A DNA stretch of 8,599 bases from Sulfuricellaceae bacterium. Lineage in GTDB: Bacteria > Pseudomonadota > Gammaproteobacteria > Burkholderiales > UBA9220. Position 1 is the stretch's first letter. Each line of letters starts with the position of its first letter. The notes under the pieces are model-generated. The model was not told the DNA's origin. It worked only from the letters and a program-made list of their open reading frames with translations, and made no database searches. Location: contig JAIOJO010000347.1 of the NCBI GenBank assembly GCA_019911985.1, forward strand, positions 1-8,599. Reading direction: 5' to 3'. Below are positions 1 to 5,461 of the stretch, piece after piece. The translations under genes and the position numbers were made by a program.

Positions 1-52
1 CGAACTGAAAAACGGTGTGCTGGATTTGGCCGATGTGGAGGTGCGGGGATGA
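1..52 (+). CDS. cas5c: Cas5c (Cas5d), C-terminal end only
   Basis: Only the last 16 codons are in the window (frame starting at base 2, TGA at 50-52), encoding ELKNGVLDLADVEVRG. The stop overlaps the cas8c start as ATGA, which is the usual cas5-cas8 junction in type I-C loci. Cas5c is the subunit that in I-C systems replaces Cas6: it cuts pre-crRNA at the base of the repeat hairpin and stays on the 5' handle of the crRNA in Cascade. The identification rests mostly on gene order (cas5c always precedes cas8c in this subtype) and on the NGVLxxxxxEV-like tail, because too little protein is visible to show catalytic residues. Confidence 0.75.
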   Translation, partial: ELKNGVLDLADVEVRG

Positions 53-1812
53 TTCTTCAGGAGCTTACTCGTTACTATCAGCGCGTGGCCGAATCGGGCG
101 ATGGCGCTATTGCACCGGAAGGGTGGGTTCGCCGTCCTGTAGATTATTTCATTGTTCTTGCACCCGGTGGATGTTGCGTTTCAATTGAAGACAACGGATG
201 GATGGAGGGTAAAAAGCGGATTGCTCGCAGGGAGCTTGTGCCTGCTATAGGCAAGCAGGCTCTCAAACACACCAATAGTGGTAAAGACCCGAATCTCCTT
301 TGGGATAACGCGGCATTTGTTCTTGGCTTGGGCAATAAAGGTGCGCTGAAGGCCAGCAGCTTCGATGCCGAGTTAAGGAAATGGTTTGATGGTATCGAAG
401 ACCCGGCACTATCCGATCTCAGGACATTCATTCAGACAATGGGGGTAGATGGTGCCGCGCAAGCACTGATAGAACGGTTCGGGCTGATGGAAGAATTCGA
501 GAAGCGAGATCCTGTTTTGGCTTTCCGATGGCTACCTGATGGCCCAATTCCAATTCATCATCGTGCATCCATCAGAGCAGAATATGAACGCAAGCGCGCT
601 CTTGAAGAGGATGGGGTACAAGGCAATTGTCTGGTAACTGGAGCAATCGGGGTTCCCATCGCCATAAATGAAACTGTAATTAAGCCTGTGTGGGGAGCGC
701 AGGTATCTGGTGCCAATATTGTCTCCTTTAACTATCGCTCCTTTGAGTCATACGGCAAGCGCGAGAAAGGCGGCGAGAATTCGCCTATCAGCAAGCAAGC
801 TTCTTTTGCCTACACTACAGCGTTAAATCAACTGCTCTCGCAGAACAGCAAACAACGTTTGCGGGTCGGTGATACCTCCACCGTTTTTTGGTCGGAAAAG
901 ACAACCCGGTTGGAGAATGAGTTTGCAGACTTGTTCGATGAGCCATCAAAAGATGACGATGATCCTGCCCGCCACACTCGGGCGGTCGAGTCTTTGCTAA
1001 ATTCACCTAATAGCGGCGTTTATTCCGAGGAAGAACGCAGTATCAAATTTTTTGTTCTCGGCCTAGCAGCTCCAGCGAAGGCCCGTCTGTCCGTACGCTT
1101 CTGGCATATGGGCACTGTGGGTGAAATGGCCGAGCGCATCCGAAGCCATTTCCTTGACATCGCTATTGCCCATGCCCCTTATGAGAAGCCACATCTATCG
1201 CTCTATCGGTTACTGAAATCCATTGCTATACAAGAAGATTCAAAAAACATTCCACCCAATCTGGCTGGCGAATTCATGCGCGCCATTCTTGCTGGGTTGC
1301 CCTATCCACAAACTCTGTTGCAAGCCGCCGTGCGTCGCATTCGTGCCGAGCGTGACGTGAACTATCCACGCGCCGCCCTCATCAAAGCCTGCCTGAACCG
1401 GCAGGCACGATATTCACCATCCCAAGAAAAGGAGATTGCTGTGTCACTCGATGATTCCAACACCAACCCCGGTTATCGCATCGGTCGTCTTTTTGCGGCA
1501 CTGGAAAAAATACAGGAAGAGGCAGTCAATCCAAATGCCACCATTCGCGACCGTTTCTATGGCGCGGCTTCCAGTTCACCGGTTACGGTGTTCGCCAACC
1601 TGATGAAACTGAAGAACCACCACCTTGCCAAGCTGGAGGAGGGACGCAAACGCTACTTTGAAAAGCTTATCGGTCAGATCGCGGATGGTATTGATAGCAA
1701 TGGTTTCCCTGCACATTTGAGCCTTGCCGATCAGGGGCGTTTTGCCATCGGCTACTACCACCAACGGCAAGTCTTTTTCACCAAATCAGAATCCACCATC
1801 AAGGGAGAATAA
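49..1812 (+). CDS. cas8c: Cas8c (Csd1), large subunit of type I-C Cascade
   Basis: 587 aa, the usual size for Csd1. Cas8c is the large subunit of the I-C interference complex; it recognises the PAM, helps open the target and recruits Cas3. Family signatures are clear: the N-terminus MILQELTRYYQRV, the NLLWDNAAFVLGLG segment (residues 82-95), the CLVTG segment (194-198), the WGAQVSGANIVSFN block (215-228) followed by FESYGK and a FAYTTALNQLL helix (253-263), and RVGDTSTVFW (272-281). The last 123 residues match the small-subunit region found in I-C Cas8 proteins. The ATG at 49 has a GGAGG Shine-Dalgarno at 37-41 and overlaps the cas5c stop, so the two are probably translationally coupled. Base composition is lower in GC than cas1. 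It looks intact. Confidence 0.97.
   Translation: MILQELTRYYQRVAESGDGAIAPEGWVRRPVDYFIVLAPGGCCVSIEDNGWMEGKKRIARRELVPAIGKQALKHTNSGKDPNLLWDNAAFVLGLGNKGALKASSFDAELRKWFDGIEDPALSDLRTFIQTMGVDGAAQALIERFGLMEEFEKRDPVLAFRWLPDGPIPIHHRASIRAEYERKRALEEDGVQGNCLVTGAIGVPIAINETVIKPVWGAQVSGANIVSFNYRSFESYGKREKGGENSPISKQASFAYTTALNQLLSQNSKQRLRVGDTSTVFWSEKTTRLENEFADLFDEPSKDDDDPARHTRAVESLLNSPNSGVYSEEERSIKFFVLGLAAPAKARLSVRFWHMGTVGEMAERIRSHFLDIAIAHAPYEKPHLSLYRLLKSIAIQEDSKNIPPNLAGEFMRAILAGLPYPQTLLQAAVRRIRAERDVNYPRAALIKACLNRQARYSPSQEKEIAVSLDDSNTNPGYRIGRLFAALEKIQEEAVNPNATIRDRFYGAASSSPVTVFANLMKLKNHHLAKLEEGRKRYFEKLIGQIADGIDSNGFPAHLSLADQGRFAIGYYHQRQVFFTKSESTIKGE
1427..1443 (+). promoter_or_regulatory. Internal ribosome binding site and GTG start for Cas11c
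   Basis: AAAAGGAG at 1427-1434, then six bases, then GTG at 1441-1443. This is one of the strongest Shine-Dalgarno matches in the locus although it lies within the cas8c coding sequence, which argues that it is maintained for internal initiation. Confidence 0.75.
1441..1812 (+). CDS. cas11c: Cas11c small subunit from an internal start inside cas8c
   Basis: A GTG at 1441, in frame with cas8c (codon 465), is preceded at the right distance by AAAAGGAG (1427-1434, six-base spacer). It would give a 123-aa product beginning VSLDDSNTNPGYRIGRLF and sharing the cas8c stop. It is established that type I-C systems make a separate small subunit, Cas11c, by internal translation near this point of cas8, and that copies of it line the Cascade backbone and contact the non-target strand. 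The product is helical and basic, with IRDRFYGAAS and a KLKNHHLAKL stretch, as expected for the family. The Shine-Dalgarno and in-frame GTG are seen directly; that it is used is inferred by analogy. Cas8c-only expression cannot be excluded from sequence. Confidence 0.8.
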   Translation: MSLDDSNTNPGYRIGRLFAALEKIQEEAVNPNATIRDRFYGAASSSPVTVFANLMKLKNHHLAKLEEGRKRYFEKLIGQIADGIDSNGFPAHLSLADQGRFAIGYYHQRQVFFTKSESTIKGE

Positions 1813-1817
1813 ACATC

Positions 1818-2684
1818 ATGGCACTGAATAATCGTTACGACTTCGTTCTGCTGTTTGACGTAAAAGACGGCAACCCCAACGGTGATCCCGATGCGGGAAA
1901 TCTGCCTCGCATGGATGCGGAAACTGGGCGCGGCCTGGTGACTGACGTTTGTCTCAAGCGCAAGGTGCGCAACTTCGTTGGACTGGTGAAGGGTGAACAG
2001 CCGCCATTTGAAATTTACGTCAAGGAAAAGGCTGTGTTGAATGCCCAGCATCGCCGCGCCTACTTGGAATTGAAATTGGAGCCGGAATCAAAGAAATTGC
2101 CGAAGAATATTGAGGACGCCAAGAAGCTGACTGGCTGGATGTGCAAGAATTTTTACGACATTCGGACCTTCGGCGCTGTGATGTCAAATGAGGTAAATTG
2201 TGGTCAAGTTCGCGGGCCGGTACAAATGACCTTTGCGCGCTCCGTTGATCCTATTGTGGTGCTGGAGCATTCAATAACGGTGTGCGCAGCGCGCAAAGAG
2301 GATAAACCAATTGAGGATCAAATTGGGATTCAAGGGCGCAAGTTCACCGTGCCTTACGGCCTGTATGCCGCCCACGGCTTTGTGTCTTCCTTCCTCGCCA
2401 AACAAACTGGCTTCGATGAAGGCGATCTGGAATTGCTCTGGCAGGCGCTGGCGCAGATGTTCGAGCATGATCGTTCCGCTGCACGTGGCGAGATATCCAC
2501 GCGCGGGCTATACGTCTTCAAGCATGACAACGAATTGGGAAATGCTCCGGCACACAGTTTGTTTGCCCGTATCCAGCCCAAACTCAACGACGGCGTTGCC
2601 GTGCCACGCGATTTCGCGGACTATACTGTTTCCGTGAACGAGGAGGGGATGCCTTCCGGCGTAACCCTTGAAAGAAAAGCCTGA
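1818..2684 (+). CDS. cas7c: Cas7c (Csd2), Cascade backbone subunit
   Basis: 288 aa, normal length for Csd2. Cas7c polymerises along the crRNA spacer to form the helical backbone of the interference complex and binds crRNA through an RRM-like fold. The N-terminus is typical: YDFVLLFDVKDGNPNGDPD (residues 7-25), then GNLPRMDAETGRGLVTDVCLKRKVRN. Further family blocks are YDIRTFGAVMS, GQVRGPVQMTFARSVDPI and an FTVPYGLYAAHGFVS stretch. The ATG at 1818 has GGGAG at 1803-1807 and lies 5 bases after the cas8c stop, so it belongs to the same operon. The next gene downstream is not cas4, as would be normal, but a TA-like pair. No damage is visible. Confidence 0.97.
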   Translation: MALNNRYDFVLLFDVKDGNPNGDPDAGNLPRMDAETGRGLVTDVCLKRKVRNFVGLVKGEQPPFEIYVKEKAVLNAQHRRAYLELKLEPESKKLPKNIEDAKKLTGWMCKNFYDIRTFGAVMSNEVNCGQVRGPVQMTFARSVDPIVVLEHSITVCAARKEDKPIEDQIGIQGRKFTVPYGLYAAHGFVSSFLAKQTGFDEGDLELLWQALAQMFEHDRSAARGEISTRGLYVFKHDNELGNAPAHSLFARIQPKLNDGVAVPRDFADYTVSVNEEGMPSGVTLERKA

Positions 2685-2702
2685 TATTTTAAGGAGTCTT
2701 GC

Positions 2703-2900
2703 ATGGCTGATTTATCCAATACAAAACGCAACCCATTGGCGGCGGATACCGACCCAACCGATGAAGAACTGGCCGAGGTGATGAGCGAGGCGCTGGATTT
2801 GGCGATGGCGCGCAAGCAGGAGTCGGATGCCTGGATGCGCCGCAAGCTGGCCGAGGCGGTGGCGGATGCTCGCGCCAGGGATGTGGTGGCAGCGCCATGA
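2703..2900 (+). CDS. Small putative antitoxin paired with the zeta-like toxin
   Basis: 65 aa, acidic N-terminal half (DTDPTDEELAEV) followed by a predicted amphipathic helix with MARKQESDAWMRRKLAEAVADARARD. I do not recognise a named family. It starts 18 bases after the cas7c stop with a good AAGGAG (2691-2696), and its TGA overlaps the ATG of the next gene (ATGA at 2897-2900). The size, charge, order and coupling are those of an antitoxin before its toxin, so it may neutralise the zeta-like kinase. It shows no helix-turn-helix or ribbon-helix-helix that I can see, so self-regulation may be absent and transcription may depend on the upstream cas operon. The antitoxin role is inference from position. 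Confidence 0.65.
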   Translation: MADLSNTKRNPLAADTDPTDEELAEVMSEALDLAMARKQESDAWMRRKLAEAVADARARDVVAAP

Positions 2901-3505
2901 TGTTGGCCGAACAGCCTCGGCTATTGCTGGTGGCGGGGCCTAACGGTGCGGGCAAGACGACTGTGACCGAGCGGGGGTTGGCACACGAGTGGTTTGCCGG
3001 GTGTGAGTATGTGAACCCCGATTTCATCGCGCGCGACGAGTTCGGCGATTGGAACTCCGAAGCCGCTGTGCGGCAAGCGGCTGATCTTGCCAGCCAACGG
3101 CGAGAGCGTTGCTTGGCGGAGCGTCGCAGCCTGGCTTTCGAGAGCGTTTTTTCTGCGCCGGATAAGGTGGATTTTATGCGGCGGGCGCAAGCTGCCGGTT
3201 TTTTTACGCGGGTTTTTTTCGTGGCGACCTGCGATCCATCCATCAATGCTGCGCGTGTTGCCCGCCGGGTGATGCAGGGTGGGCACGATGTGCCGATCCA
3301 GAAAATCATTGCGCGGCATTTCCGTTCGATTGCCAATTGCGCCTTGGTGGCACGGGAAGTGGACCGCCTTTATTTGTACGACAACTCCGTGGATGGCGAA
3401 CAGGCAGCACTGGTATTGCGCGCCAACAAGGGGAAAGTGATCAAGCAGTATTGCCTGCCGCCGGAATGGGCAGCGCCCATTGTCGAATTATTGGATTGGG
3501 TGTGA
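2897..3505 (+). CDS. Zeta-toxin-like P-loop kinase
   Basis: 202 aa. The Walker A motif GPNGAGKTT is at residues 14-22. It is followed by a YVNPDFIAR segment (38-46), the FESVFS motif (81-86) and the block AARRVxxGGHDVP-like 118-133 (read here as ARVARRVMQGGHDVP), then KIIARHFRS and YDNS (161-164). This order is that of the zeta-toxin/COG4185 kinase group. Characterised zeta toxins phosphorylate UDP-GlcNAc and block cell-wall synthesis; whether this branch uses the same substrate is unknown. ATG at 2897 overlaps the preceding small gene, and a second ATG follows directly at 2900. It is co-directional with cas7c and may be co-transcribed with it. Its last 65 bases overlap the antisense ParE-like reading frame. 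Toxin activity is inferred. Confidence 0.85.
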   Translation: MMLAEQPRLLLVAGPNGAGKTTVTERGLAHEWFAGCEYVNPDFIARDEFGDWNSEAAVRQAADLASQRRERCLAERRSLAFESVFSAPDKVDFMRRAQAAGFFTRVFFVATCDPSINAARVARRVMQGGHDVPIQKIIARHFRSIANCALVAREVDRLYLYDNSVDGEQAALVLRANKGKVIKQYCLPPEWAAPIVELLDWV

Positions 3506-3824
3506 CCTTGAAAACAAAAAAACTGAAATTCCATCCTCGCCCAACCCAATACCCGGGTCGGCGGCTCTGATGGGCAATTGAGATCACACTGACGGATGCG
3601 CCCTGAATTTTGAAGACTAATGTATAGGGGAAACGCTTGAAATACAGACGAACCGTTCCATGCGGTCCAGCATTGCCAACGCCGGGTTGCTCGGCGGCCA
3701 GGCTGACAACGCGCCGCAATTCCTGGGTGAAAGCGCGGCTGGGCGACGATCCGCCGTTATCTCGATACCAATGGGTCGCTTCTTCTGCTTCGGCGAGCGC
3801 CTCTGGATTGAACGAGACGCGCAT
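3441..3824 (-). CDS. ParE/RelE-family toxin with an unusual C-terminal extension
   Basis: 127 aa as read. The first ~96 residues fit the RelE/ParE superfamily: RVSFNPEALAEAEEATHWY (2-20), the central GTVRLYFKRFPYTLVFKIQG (56-75) and the end motif VISIAHQSRRPGYWVGR (80-96). Members normally stop just after the PGYW motif; here the frame continues for about 30 more residues, the last part reading antisense through the 3' end of the zeta-like gene. ParE members poison gyrase and RelE members cut mRNA at the ribosome; I cannot tell which applies here. ATG at 3824-3822 lies 3 bases after the stop of the antitoxin gene upstream, which implies coupled translation. The extension suggests the natural stop was lost at a junction. 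Confidence 0.85.
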   Translation of the reverse strand: MRVSFNPEALAEAEEATHWYRDNGGSSPSRAFTQELRRVVSLAAEQPGVGNAGPHGTVRLYFKRFPYTLVFKIQGASVSVISIAHQSRRPGYWVGRGWNFSFFVFKVTPNPIIRQWALPIPAAGNTA

Positions 3825-3827
3825 CGA

Positions 3828-4076
3828 TCAGCGAGCGCTATCGATAATGGCGTCGAGTCGGGCGAAAACTTCTTCTGCCGGAATCCAGACCGTTTTGCCC
3901 GCTTCCATATCCGCCACGCGGCGGGCGATTTCTTCGTCCCAGGCTTTGGCGATGGCTTCGGGTGAGTCTTCTGCTTCGCCTTCCAGGCTGACAATCAAGC
4001 GGTGGATCAATTCGCCCCGTTCTTTGGGCGTAAGCCTTAATGCCTGGTCTTCAATTTCTTTCAATATGGCTGCCAT
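3828..4076 (-). CDS. Addiction-module antitoxin (TIGR02574-like)
   Basis: 82 aa, matching the short putative addiction module component family: helix EIEDQALRLTPKERGELIHRLI near the N-terminus, SLEGEAEDSPEAIAKAWDEE in the middle, then RRVADMEAGKTVWIPAEEVFARL near the end. This family commonly precedes a ParE/RelE toxin and wraps around it to block activity. The reading frame is open further upstream, antisense to cas4, but the ATG at 4076-4074 is chosen because a GGAGGG lies just before it on the minus strand (4082-4087 region) and because the conserved family starts here. The toxin follows after 3 bases. It starts only 48 bases from the divergent cas4 start. Confidence 0.87.
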   Translation of the reverse strand: MAAILKEIEDQALRLTPKERGELIHRLIVSLEGEAEDSPEAIAKAWDEEIARRVADMEAGKTVWIPAEEVFARLDAIIDSAR

Positions 4077-4108
4077 ATGCCCTCCGTGAATCCAACTATT
4101 TCCAGCCC

Positions 4109-4117
4109 ATTGTAGCA
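4109..4117 (-). promoter_or_regulatory. Candidate extended -10 promoter for the addiction-module/ParE pair
   Basis: On the minus strand TGCTACAAT forms an extended -10 element (TGn followed by TACAAT, five of six matches to consensus), placed to start transcription about 25 bases before the antitoxin start. No convincing -35 is visible. A short inverted repeat AGCA-C-TGCT at 4114-4122 overlaps it and could be an operator. The whole element sits immediately before the cas4 start codon. Confidence 0.4.
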
Positions 4118-4124
4118 CTGCTGA

Positions 4125-4748
4125 ATGAACGAAATAGCCGACCCCATCATGCTTTCCGCCCTCCAGCACTGGAGTTATTGCCCGCGCCAGTGCGCGCTGA
4201 TTCATGTCGAGCAGGCATTCGACGAGAACGTCCATACCATGCGCGGTAACGCGGCGCACGAGCGGGTGGATGATCCGGGGTTTGAAACCTTCGAGGGTGT
4301 GCGAGCCGAGCGGGCTTTGCCGGTGTGGTCGGAGCGGCTGGGGCTGATCGGCAAGTGCGACGTGGTGGAATTTCATCCCGACGGGAGCCTCTATCCGGTC
4401 GAGTACAAGCATGGCCGCAAGCGCGAGAAAATCCACGACGACATCCAGCTTGCGGCGCAGGCAATGTGCCTGGAAGAGATGACCGGCAAGCCCATCCCGC
4501 ATGGCGCGATCTATCACCACGGTTCGCGGCGCAGGCGGGAGGTGGCGGTAACGGCGGCATTGCGCGAAAAGGTGGAAGAGACCGTGAACGTCATCCGCGC
4601 CATGATGGAGTCCGGCAAGCTGCCGCTTCCGGTCAATGATGCGCGCTGCAAGGAATGTTCGCTGAAGGAAATCTGCCAGCCCGATGTGCTGACGGAACAG
4701 CGCAGGTTGAAGCTTTTACGGGAGGAATTGTTCAGTGAGGCGGGATAA
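4125..4748 (+). CDS. cas4: Cas4 (type I-C), iron-sulfur exonuclease of adaptation
   Basis: 207 aa, RecB-like nuclease fold. Cas4 joins Cas1-Cas2 during spacer acquisition, trims prespacer 3' ends and selects those with a correct PAM. Cysteines for the 4Fe-4S cluster are present: C19 (within CPRQC) and C175, C178, C184 near the C-terminus. The nuclease residues are visible as H45, D79 (GKCDVVEF), E93 and K95 (VEYK) and Q108 (QLAAQAM). The start MNEIADPIMLSALQHWSYC fits the family; a second ATG at 4149 is possible but would shorten the conserved N-terminus. No Shine-Dalgarno is visible before 4125. The gene is separated from cas7c by 1440 bases of TA genes, and its last 17 bases overlap the antisense MazF-like toxin. 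Confidence 0.96.
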   Translation: MNEIADPIMLSALQHWSYCPRQCALIHVEQAFDENVHTMRGNAAHERVDDPGFETFEGVRAERALPVWSERLGLIGKCDVVEFHPDGSLYPVEYKHGRKREKIHDDIQLAAQAMCLEEMTGKPIPHGAIYHHGSRRRREVAVTAALREKVEETVNVIRAMMESGKLPLPVNDARCKECSLKEICQPDVLTEQRRLKLLREELFSEAG

Positions 4749-5094
4749 GATAATCAGCCATGCCGCAGATGCCCAGAAAGGCGCGCTCGACGTTGGTCAT
4801 TTCCTCTTCGCTCAAGGTAGCCAGTGGGCCTTCCCCGAAGCGTGCGCGATCCAGCGCACGAGCCTGCTCTGGCATGACGTAACACGTCTTGAGCAAGCGT
4901 CCGCGTGGCGTAATCGTAACCCGCAACCCGGCCAATTTTTTGAAAAGTTTGCTGGTCAGTGGAATGCACAACACTGGGCTCATACCGGTGGCAAGCAACG
5001 CATCGTCAAGCATAATCAATACCGGGCGCACTTTTCCGGCTTCCGCGCCAGTATTTGGATTGGGCCGCGCCAGCCAGATTTCTCCGCGCCGCAT
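4732..5094 (-). CDS. mazF: MazF/PemK-family toxin
   Basis: 120 aa from the ATG at 5094. The N-terminus MRRGEIWLARPNPNTGAE followed by GKVRPVLIM (20-28) and the IPLTSKL segment (44-50) are the marks of the MazF/PemK endoribonuclease fold, in which the RP arginine and the threonine of PLTS form the active site. CYVMPEQARALDRARF (71-86) matches the later conserved strand-turn. These toxins cut mRNA at short sequences. The frame extends upstream to a GTG at 5106, but the ATG at 5094 overlaps the antitoxin stop as TAATG and gives the standard N-terminus, so it is preferred. The gene is antisense in the cas operon and its stop lies inside the cas4 3' end. Confidence 0.9.
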   Translation of the reverse strand: MRRGEIWLARPNPNTGAEAGKVRPVLIMLDDALLATGMSPVLCIPLTSKLFKKLAGLRVTITPRGRLLKTCYVMPEQARALDRARFGEGPLATLSEEEMTNVERAFLGICGMADYLIPPH

Positions 5095-5399
5095 TATTTC
5101 CACCACTGTTCAGGTTCGGGGTCACCGGGCTTGCGTCCTTCCGCAAGGTCAAGCGCTTCGCTATCAGCAGCCGCAAAATCTTCGGCTATGGCAATGCTTT
5201 CTGCGCGCGCTTCTGGGTTTGTAGCCAGAAACCGGGCTGCTTCAACCATCTCTGCCATAAATTTTTCGCGTTCCATTTCGCGCAGGAATTTTTCCAGCGC
5301 TGTTCGCGCCAGCTCGGAACGGCTGGTATCTTCCAGTTTGGCAAACTCACTCAGGCGAGCATCCAGCTTTTCAGGCAATCGCAAAGTCAGTGTTCCCAT
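5094..5399 (-). CDS. Ribbon-helix-helix antitoxin partner of the MazF-like toxin
   Basis: 101 aa. The N-terminus GTLTLRLPEKLDARLSEFAK (2-21), followed by TSRSELARTALEKFLREME (25-43), is a ribbon-helix-helix DNA-binding domain: one strand and two helices. The acidic tail rich in A, E and D, ending PGDPEPEQWWK, is the likely toxin-binding part. Such antitoxins bind a palindrome in their own promoter as dimers and block the toxin. The ATG at 5399-5397 is chosen over an upstream in-frame start at 5444 because AGGAG lies 8 bases before it on the minus strand and the RHH strand begins there. The toxin start overlaps its stop. It is divergent from cas1, with 47 bases between the two start codons. 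Confidence 0.9.
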   Translation of the reverse strand: MGTLTLRLPEKLDARLSEFAKLEDTSRSELARTALEKFLREMEREKFMAEMVEAARFLATNPEARAESIAIAEDFAAADSEALDLAEGRKPGDPEPEQWWK

Positions 5400-5432
5400 A
5401 TCAGCCACTCCTAAAATCATTTTGAAGTGTTG

Positions 5433-5445
5433 ATTGTAATACAAT
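5433..5445. promoter_or_regulatory. Perfect 6-1-6 palindrome, probable RHH antitoxin operator
   Basis: ATTGTA-A-TACAAT is a perfect inverted repeat that covers the -10 of the TA promoter and ends one base before the cas1 ATG at 5447. Ribbon-helix-helix antitoxins usually bind such short palindromes and repress their own operon. Binding here would also sit on the cas1 translation start region. The palindrome is seen; the binding is inferred. Confidence 0.55.
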
Positions 5446-5461
5446 TATGCACACAATTCAA
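5433..5461 (-). promoter_or_regulatory. Promoter of the RHH/MazF pair, inside the cas1 start region
   Basis: On the minus strand a -35 TTGAAT (5461-5456, four of six matches) and a -10 TACAAT (5438-5433, five of six) are separated by exactly 17 bases. Transcription would begin about 25-30 bases before the antitoxin start. The -35 lies within the first codons of cas1, so the two genes share this DNA. Confidence 0.6.

Noticed and set aside
3787..3813. Second CRISPR-repeat-like segment (CTTCGG ... GGATTGAA) on the + strand
   Set aside because: The bases are antisense to the conserved SFNPEALAEAEE stretch of the ParE-like toxin, so protein coding explains them, and the orientation is opposite to the other repeat-like fragment.
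4077..4520. Upstream extension of the addiction-module antitoxin frame to 230 aa
   Set aside because: The extension is antisense to cas4 and lacks family similarity; the GGAGGG-preceded ATG at 4076 gives the normal antitoxin length.
5095..5106. GTG start at 5106 for the MazF-like toxin
   Set aside because: It adds only four non-family residues, while ATG 5094 overlaps the antitoxin stop as TAATG and gives the standard N-terminus.
5400..5444. Longer start for the RHH antitoxin (116 aa)
   Set aside because: The ATG at 5399 has AGGAG at a good distance and begins at the conserved strand; the longer form would run through its own operator and -10.
5440..5445. TACAAT on the + strand as a -10 for cas1
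   Set aside because: It ends one base before the start codon, so transcripts would begin after the ATG, and no -35 lies at a suitable distance.
2685..5446. Transposon or integron origin of the TA cargo
   Set aside because: No transposase, integrase, terminal inverted repeats or target duplications were found at the two junctions by eye.
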